Source: a virus
DNA: 64,000 nucleotides
Strand: one strand, 5' to 3'
Virus record (IMG/VR): IMGVR_UViG_3300034190_003093
Location: 62,001-126,000 of that record
The position numbers and the translations under genes are program-made. Numbering within the stretch: the first letter of the stretch is position 1; each line of letters opens with the position of its first letter. The notes beneath the pieces were generated by a model. The model was not told where the DNA came from. It did not search any database and worked only from the letters and a program-made list of their open reading frames with translations. Below are positions 59,249 to 64,000 of the stretch, piece by piece.

Positions 59249-60803
59249 AATCAAAGTACTGTCTCAGCCAGGTCCAATCAAATGCAGCCTTTAATTTAGG
59301 CAAATCTGGACCAGTTGCTTTAAAGAACTCCACACCATCGCGGGCACCATTTAACACCCATTCACTGTGTGGGCCGTATGCTTCGCTGGTCCATACATGC
59401 AATCGATGACGAGCTTCCATGTTAGGATTTCCATCCAAGAAGTAACTCAATTTACTAGCTTCTCTAAATGCAGTACGCCAAGCTTGATACGGACTAGTAG
59501 CAAAGTTTCCATAACAACTTAGCTCAGGAACTACTTCAACTGGAAAGCTCATTGTGAAGTCTAGTCCTAGCTCGCTGTAATCAGCACTTTCAATTACCAA
59601 GCGATTATTATATAATATAACTCCCATGTGCCCGTATACTAAATTGTTGCTCATGTTTTTGCAATTAAAAATATAGTGATTAGGTTGTTTCATATAATCG
59701 GGTACATAGTCAAACTTAAACTCTGGATTTAGTTCAGTTTTTGCAAACACATGATAACTCCAGGGTGTGTTGCTTTTTGAGCTTGCTGCCTGCAACGCTT
59801 GTTGCATGCCGTTGACTCCGTGCACACGATGCACAGTATTAGGCAAATCTTTTGTTATTTCTAATAATGTATTATAATTCTTTTCAGCATCAATTTCATC
59901 ATAACTGATATAAACAATATCCTGAGGCCGAGATGGAAGTGTAGGACGGCTTTTATCCAACCATGGATAGTCATAAATTTGCTCATTTAAATGATTCTTA
60001 ACTTCTCGCGGAATTAATACAGTACTTGCACCTGCTACTAATGGGACAACTGTCTTGGTTTGTTCTTGCCACAAACTAATTGCTGGCACATCAATCTGCG
60101 CATTGTCATAACGACGAAATACTGCATAAGGCTCAACAAATTCGTGTTGCCATACTGCATCAACCACAGTGTCTGCGTCGAAGTCAACAAAAGGCATAGG
60201 CTGACGTTTTACTGTCCAAACATCTGTAACAAAATGCAGTGTTTCAAACCATTCAAGTATTTTTAAGTTTTCTGTTTTAGCTAAAAAACTAGGCACATGC
60301 ACATAAAAAGTATCGCCAAACTTTTGTTCATTGCTAGGAAATACGTGCAGCATGTCGTGCTGGTATTCACTGTGATGCCAAGTGAAATCAAAATCTTCGT
60401 AATTGCAAACATCAGCTGTAACCCAACAATACTCCCAATCTACTTTCTTTAACACTCGACGCATTGTGCCCAAGTAATCACTGATATATCGTGTGTTGAT
60501 ATCACCCAAGTCCGGACTGGATGGGCTGTGTTTTATATGCAGTCTAGGTGCTTGCCCGGTGTGTCTTATAATGTCATGATTATAGTTTTTGTCCACAGCT
60601 CCTTGTTTTGGGACAAGCATAGTGCCAGAGTTTTCTTGGTGCTGACTGGGCCACACGTGTATTTGTTCACTTTCCCAAGGTGCCGGCTCCCAGGAGAAGT
60701 CAAAGTTAGAATAATCACACCGGTCATCTAATACCCATAAGTACCTAGTCCTGCTGAGTTTGCAGGCTTCATTAATGTCTATGGAATAAAATTTATCAAA
60801 CAT
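59229..60803 (-). CDS. Large glycosyltransferase-like phage protein, two tandem units
   Basis: A 524-residue minus-strand protein. Two similar N-terminal segments (YSNFDFSWEPAPWE... and YEDFDFTWHHSEYQ...) repeat a unit, followed by a GT-A-like domain (DIVYISYDEIDAEKNYNTLL, VHGVNGMQQALQAAS, then WSYHVFAKTELNPEF). I recall such proteins in marine myoviruses as hypothetical. It overlaps its divergent neighbour by two bases of start codon and the Gfo/Idh gene by 20 nt at the 3' end. Confidence 0.65.
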   Translation of the reverse strand: MFDKFYSIDINEACKLSRTRYLWVLDDRCDYSNFDFSWEPAPWESEQIHVWPSQHQENSGTMLVPKQGAVDKNYNHDIIRHTGQAPRLHIKHSPSSPDLGDINTRYISDYLGTMRRVLKKVDWEYCWVTADVCNYEDFDFTWHHSEYQHDMLHVFPSNEQKFGDTFYVHVPSFLAKTENLKILEWFETLHFVTDVWTVKRQPMPFVDFDADTVVDAVWQHEFVEPYAVFRRYDNAQIDVPAISLWQEQTKTVVPLVAGASTVLIPREVKNHLNEQIYDYPWLDKSRPTLPSRPQDIVYISYDEIDAEKNYNTLLEITKDLPNTVHRVHGVNGMQQALQAASSKSNTPWSYHVFAKTELNPEFKFDYVPDYMKQPNHYIFNCKNMSNNLVYGHMGVILYNNRLVIESADYSELGLDFTMSFPVEVVPELSCYGNFATSPYQAWRTAFREASKLSYFLDGNPNMEARHRLHVWTSEAYGPHSEWVLNGARDGVEFFKATGPDLPKLKAAFDWTWLRQYFDSKYGSL

Positions 60804-61914
60804 GATTAGAATCGACGAAGTTTACGATAATGTTTTTCTGCCACGTGCATTGGCACAGACCAACGAAGGCTGCAAAGATAATTGCAACTATCGAGTTGGT
60901 TTGCACTGGTTTGACCCCTTTGGTACAACGGATTTTCAAAACATACGTAGTCAACCGCCTGCCAATTGGAGCATGCTGCCAGAACAAACTGGAAATCCCA
61001 AAGATAGCACTAGAGTTATATTCTGGGATCAAGAAGTGTTGAATAGATTTAGATTTCATAATTTTATCACACCATTTTTAGATATGTTTGAGTCCAACAT
61101 CAAAAGACTTGTTACCAGTGAATACAATAGCGAAGATGCTCAGTGGGCTTGTGATACTTATGGACTCACTAGCGACTATTATTTTTTTCATGGATGGGCT
61201 GCACTTGACTGGTATCGGGGATATAACAGAACTAGTTTAGCACAACCTTTTGCAGAGCGCAAGCCATATAATACATTTCTTTGTCCTAATAATATAATTG
61301 GTGGTGAACGTCGACATCGAATTGAACTTTTAAATCAGTTTGCAAACAGAAATATGTTGGACCGAAATCTTATATCATTTCCAGACACATGCCCATATGA
61401 AGGGTTGTCGATTAATGCTATATGCAAAAAGTATAACTTACAGGTACCAAATGTTCGATTACCTCTTACCATTGACAATGGTAGTGGATACGCTGCACAA
61501 AGTCATAGAATTGATTTATGGGAACAAGCAAACAATAGTTTAATACAAGTTGTAACAGAAACAGCGTACGACGGTAACAAGCAACACTTAACTGAAAAAT
61601 CATTTAAGCCTATAGTAATGCAACAGCCGTTTATAATACAGAGTTGCAAAGGCAGTTTAGAATATTTGCGCCGTTACGGATTTAAAACATTCAGCGAATT
61701 CTGGGACGAAAGTTACGACGAGCACGAAGACGACAGACGAACTCAGGAAATCGGCAAAGTATTATACGATATTAACAATATGAGCCAAAAAGAAAAAGCC
61801 TCTCTGCAAAAGGCTGTAAGTAATACTGTACAACACAACTTCGACTGGTTTTATAGTGACAAGTTTGAGAACATACTATGGGACGAACTCAACGAAATGA
61901 CAAATCAATGGTAA
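60802..61914 (+). CDS. Glycosyltransferase-like protein (TEK family)
   Basis: A 370-residue protein. The N-terminus MIRIDEVYDNVFLPRALA is like that of marine-phage homologs. The C-terminal QVVTETAYDGNKQHLTEKSFKPI and GFKTFSEFWDESYDEHE match the TEK family. Its ATG overlaps the ATG of the minus gene in the sequence CATG. It probably modifies a glycan or glycoprotein. Confidence 0.6.
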   Translation: MIRIDEVYDNVFLPRALAQTNEGCKDNCNYRVGLHWFDPFGTTDFQNIRSQPPANWSMLPEQTGNPKDSTRVIFWDQEVLNRFRFHNFITPFLDMFESNIKRLVTSEYNSEDAQWACDTYGLTSDYYFFHGWAALDWYRGYNRTSLAQPFAERKPYNTFLCPNNIIGGERRHRIELLNQFANRNMLDRNLISFPDTCPYEGLSINAICKKYNLQVPNVRLPLTIDNGSGYAAQSHRIDLWEQANNSLIQVVTETAYDGNKQHLTEKSFKPIVMQQPFIIQSCKGSLEYLRRYGFKTFSEFWDESYDEHEDDRRTQEIGKVLYDINNMSQKEKASLQKAVSNTVQHNFDWFYSDKFENILWDELNEMTNQW

Positions 61915-63083
61915 CATTTTGTGCAGATCAATTTAAAGGCGATGTGCCTTTTCCTAACTGTGCTACTTGGGATGCAGCTCCGTACACACCAGAATGGCGC
62001 AAATTTAGTTTGAACAGCCCGTTTAGCGAACCAGTGCATTTTTACGAATATCTAAAACAAGAAGGCATTGACTACACTGTGGTCAAAACTGATGATGCAC
62101 CCAATGGCAGCATATATCCAATTAGTCTTAGCTTTTTTGATTTCACTGTGGAATGGTTTGATATTATCCCAAAAAACGTTGTAAAACGTCTCGTAGACAA
62201 CCAACTAAAAATTTGGTTTTTCTACAGCGAAGGAGATAACCCTTTTCGCATAAAAAAACATATTAAAAAACAAATGGTTACAGCAGGCATTTCGCCAGAA
62301 AACCTGCATTTTACCACCGCAAACACTAAAAGCCATGATCTTGCACAATTCAGCTACTTATGTGACGACGAGCTGTTATACCGGCTCCGTAATGAAGGTT
62401 TAGCAACTGAATTCCATGACCGTCCACGCAGTAAAAATTTTACTGCACTTGTGCGCACACACAAATGGTGGCGGGCTAATACAATGACCAGACTGTGGAT
62501 GAAAGGGTTGCACGAAAAAGGATTCTTTAGTTACAATGCTGATATTAGTGTGGGTGATTTACCAGAAGATAATCCAGTCGAAGTTGATAGCTTTGGTAGC
62601 CTTAGACATCACACCGAATTCTTTTTAAAGCTATGCCCGTTCCATGCTGACCTGTTGAGCAGCAACGAACATAATTTGTACCATCACACTGTGGCAGCAC
62701 ATCACGACGATGCATACTTTAATTTTGTAATTGAAACACATTTAGATGTAGATCAAAGCAATGGTGTGTTCTTAACAGAAAAAACATTTAAACCTATTAA
62801 GCATGCACAGCCATTTGTAATTGTTGGTGCCGCTGGTAGTATACAACAGTTACGTGACATGGGATACAAGACATTCGATCATGTGGTTGATCACAGCTAT
62901 GACAACATCTCTAACAACACCGAGCGCTGGAATGCAGTGTGCAACGAAATGGAACGAATTGCAAAATCTAAAAAAATACATCAAATGTATATAGATTGTA
63001 AAGAAGATTTGCTGCACAATCAACAGTTATTCTTGGCTAGCAAAGCCAATAGATTAGAAACAATATTAGGAAAATTAAAATGA
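61908..63083 (+). CDS. Glycosyltransferase-like protein (TEK family)
   Basis: A 391-residue protein starting at 61908 (ATG 61878 also possible). The C-terminal NFVIETHLDVDQSNGVFLTEK segment and GYKTFDHVVDHSYDN match the family. N-terminal part CADQFKGDVPFPNCATWD is distinct. It overlaps the previous gene by seven bases and the amidinotransferase by four, so these three are one operon. Confidence 0.6.
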   Translation: MVTFCADQFKGDVPFPNCATWDAAPYTPEWRKFSLNSPFSEPVHFYEYLKQEGIDYTVVKTDDAPNGSIYPISLSFFDFTVEWFDIIPKNVVKRLVDNQLKIWFFYSEGDNPFRIKKHIKKQMVTAGISPENLHFTTANTKSHDLAQFSYLCDDELLYRLRNEGLATEFHDRPRSKNFTALVRTHKWWRANTMTRLWMKGLHEKGFFSYNADISVGDLPEDNPVEVDSFGSLRHHTEFFLKLCPFHADLLSSNEHNLYHHTVAAHHDDAYFNFVIETHLDVDQSNGVFLTEKTFKPIKHAQPFVIVGAAGSIQQLRDMGYKTFDHVVDHSYDNISNNTERWNAVCNEMERIAKSKKIHQMYIDCKEDLLHNQQLFLASKANRLETILGKLK

Positions 63084-64000
63084 GCAAAGTAAGCAGCTAT
63101 ACTAGTTGGCAACCATTGGAAGAAGTTATTGTTGGTCGTGCATACACACCTGACTACTTTGACTTTATCGACGATGCACAAGTTCGTAACCAGCTACAAC
63201 AAATTTTAGCAGAAACAAACGAAGACTTGGACAACTTGCAAAAGACTTGTGAAGAATATGGTGCTGTTGTAAAACGCCCTAGTTTACCCGATAAAGACAA
63301 TTTCCAAGGAGGCCAAGTCGCCGACGGTGGCGCACCATTGCCTCCGCTTACACCACGTGATTGGCAGATTAGTTTAGGTGACAAGCTGTTGCGAGTATTG
63401 CCAGTTGACGAATTAAATGATATTTGTGCCGAATACGGAGATCAAGTTATTAACCCACACGGTGAAACATTTGATCCTGATTGCATTTTAAATGGTGCTA
63501 GTGCTAGTTGCATCGTGCGTGTTGGTCGTGACGTGTTCTTTGACAATAGCGATTATTTACAACCGCATCAAACTAAATGGATTGTAGAAAATGCATTAGG
63601 CCCAGAATATCGTGTACACGAAGCAATTACAGACGGCCACGGCGATGCTGTATTTGCCATTCTCAAACCAGGTGTTATTCTTTCAAGCAAGTGGGATGAT
63701 CAACTCAACTTAGCCGAAGACTTTCCGGGATGGGACGTTTGTAAAATATGGGATAGTAGTATCTGGGCTGCAATGGAAGTTGGTAAGTTTAAAGAAGAAA
63801 ACTTCAACGGCTCTTGGTATGTGCAAGGACAAACCCCAACACAAGAATTCAGCAACTTTGTAGACCAGTATCTCAGTAAATGGGTTGGCTTTGTCAGCGA
63901 CACAGTGTTCGATGTTAACTGCCTTGTGTTAGACGAAGAAAATGTTGTCTTTAGTGCGTATAATAAAGAAGTATTTGATTATTGCGCCAAGCACAAAATC
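63080..64000 (+). CDS. Amidinotransferase (second copy; cut at right edge)
   Basis: 307 visible residues of a family member. It starts MSKVSSYTSWQPLEEVIVG, with TPRDWQISLGDKLL, DGHGDAVFAILKPG (catalytic His) and FDVNCLVLDEENVVF (candidate Cys). The position aligned with the family Asp appears as Asn in ILNGASASCIVR, which may weaken or change activity. It follows two glycosyltransferase-like genes and likely guanidinylates the same product. The 3' end lies outside the window. Confidence 0.82.
   Translation, partial: MSKVSSYTSWQPLEEVIVGRAYTPDYFDFIDDAQVRNQLQQILAETNEDLDNLQKTCEEYGAVVKRPSLPDKDNFQGGQVADGGAPLPPLTPRDWQISLGDKLLRVLPVDELNDICAEYGDQVINPHGETFDPDCILNGASASCIVRVGRDVFFDNSDYLQPHQTKWIVENALGPEYRVHEAITDGHGDAVFAILKPGVILSSKWDDQLNLAEDFPGWDVCKIWDSSIWAAMEVGKFKEENFNGSWYVQGQTPTQEFSNFVDQYLSKWVGFVSDTVFDVNCLVLDEENVVFSAYNKEVFDYCAKHKI

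Overview
The window looks like part of a large lytic tailed-phage genome of the T4 superfamily. The support is a family B DNA polymerase of T4 gp43 type (8558-11218), a gp45-type sliding clamp (12186-12917), a DsbA-like late-transcription protein (8279-8530), a T4-RNase-H-type 5'-3' exonuclease (28374-29375), tightly overlapping genes, a tRNA set, and octamers resembling the T4 late promoter TATAAATA. Many conserved small genes resemble those of marine T4-like myoviruses. The host is not named by the sequence. A permuted (two-piece) tmRNA gene with an alphaproteobacterial-looking tag, and promoters of the form TTGAC-N17-CTATAT, suggest a marine alphaproteobacterium. Permuted tmRNAs also occur in some cyanobacteria, so this is inference.

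Layout. (1) 1-8067: a block of small proteins, many opening with M-(K)-[IF]-x-x-[LIV]-[LIV]-x-E, which resembles the T4 capsid-targeting propeptide, plus a multidomain protein whose domains are separated by [LIV]-N-E linkers. Dps and a radical SAM enzyme sit among them. I read this block as proteins packaged in the head and cut by a prohead protease. (2) 8279-16418: replication core, the tgt-like DpdA base-exchange enzyme and conserved small genes. (3) 16422-30752: a glycosyltransferase, GalE, a short DegT-like protein, FolE, HIT, QueD, ClpP, a methyltransferase, a phosphoribosyltransferase, QueE, NadE and the exonuclease. FolE, QueD, QueE and DpdA imply 7-deazaguanine DNA modification; QueC is not in the window. 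(4) 30733-43137: tRNAs among carbohydrate genes (B12-radical SAM, carbamoyltransferase, phosphomannomutase, amidinotransferase), 2-oxoglutarate oxygenases, an H1-like basic protein and many small genes. (5) 43123-46816: tmRNA, porin-like outer membrane protein, lipase-like hydrolase, an RNA polymerase omega (RpoZ) homologue, a secreted Cys-rich protein, and tRNA-Asn, -Ser and -Glu. (6) 46835-56209: radical SAM, MoxR/CobS-type ATPase with a metallopeptidase-VWA partner, Smr, and ThyX. (7) 56251-64000: a sugar cluster (epimerase, DegT aminotransferase, Gfo/Idh oxidoreductase, glycosyltransferase-like proteins) ending in a second amidinotransferase cut by the window edge.

How it fits together. 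At least sixteen promoters carry host-type TTGAC/TATAAT elements, usually preceded by GG. Six or seven TAAATA octamers sit at a fairly constant distance before small late-type genes. The phage appears to adjust host gene expression (RpoZ, DsbA, tRNAs), rescue stalled ribosomes (tmRNA, ClpP), modify its DNA (preQ0 pathway), and build decorated glycans from amino, carbamoyl and guanidino sugars. No terminase, portal, major capsid or tail genes, integrase, insertion sequence or CRISPR array was seen.
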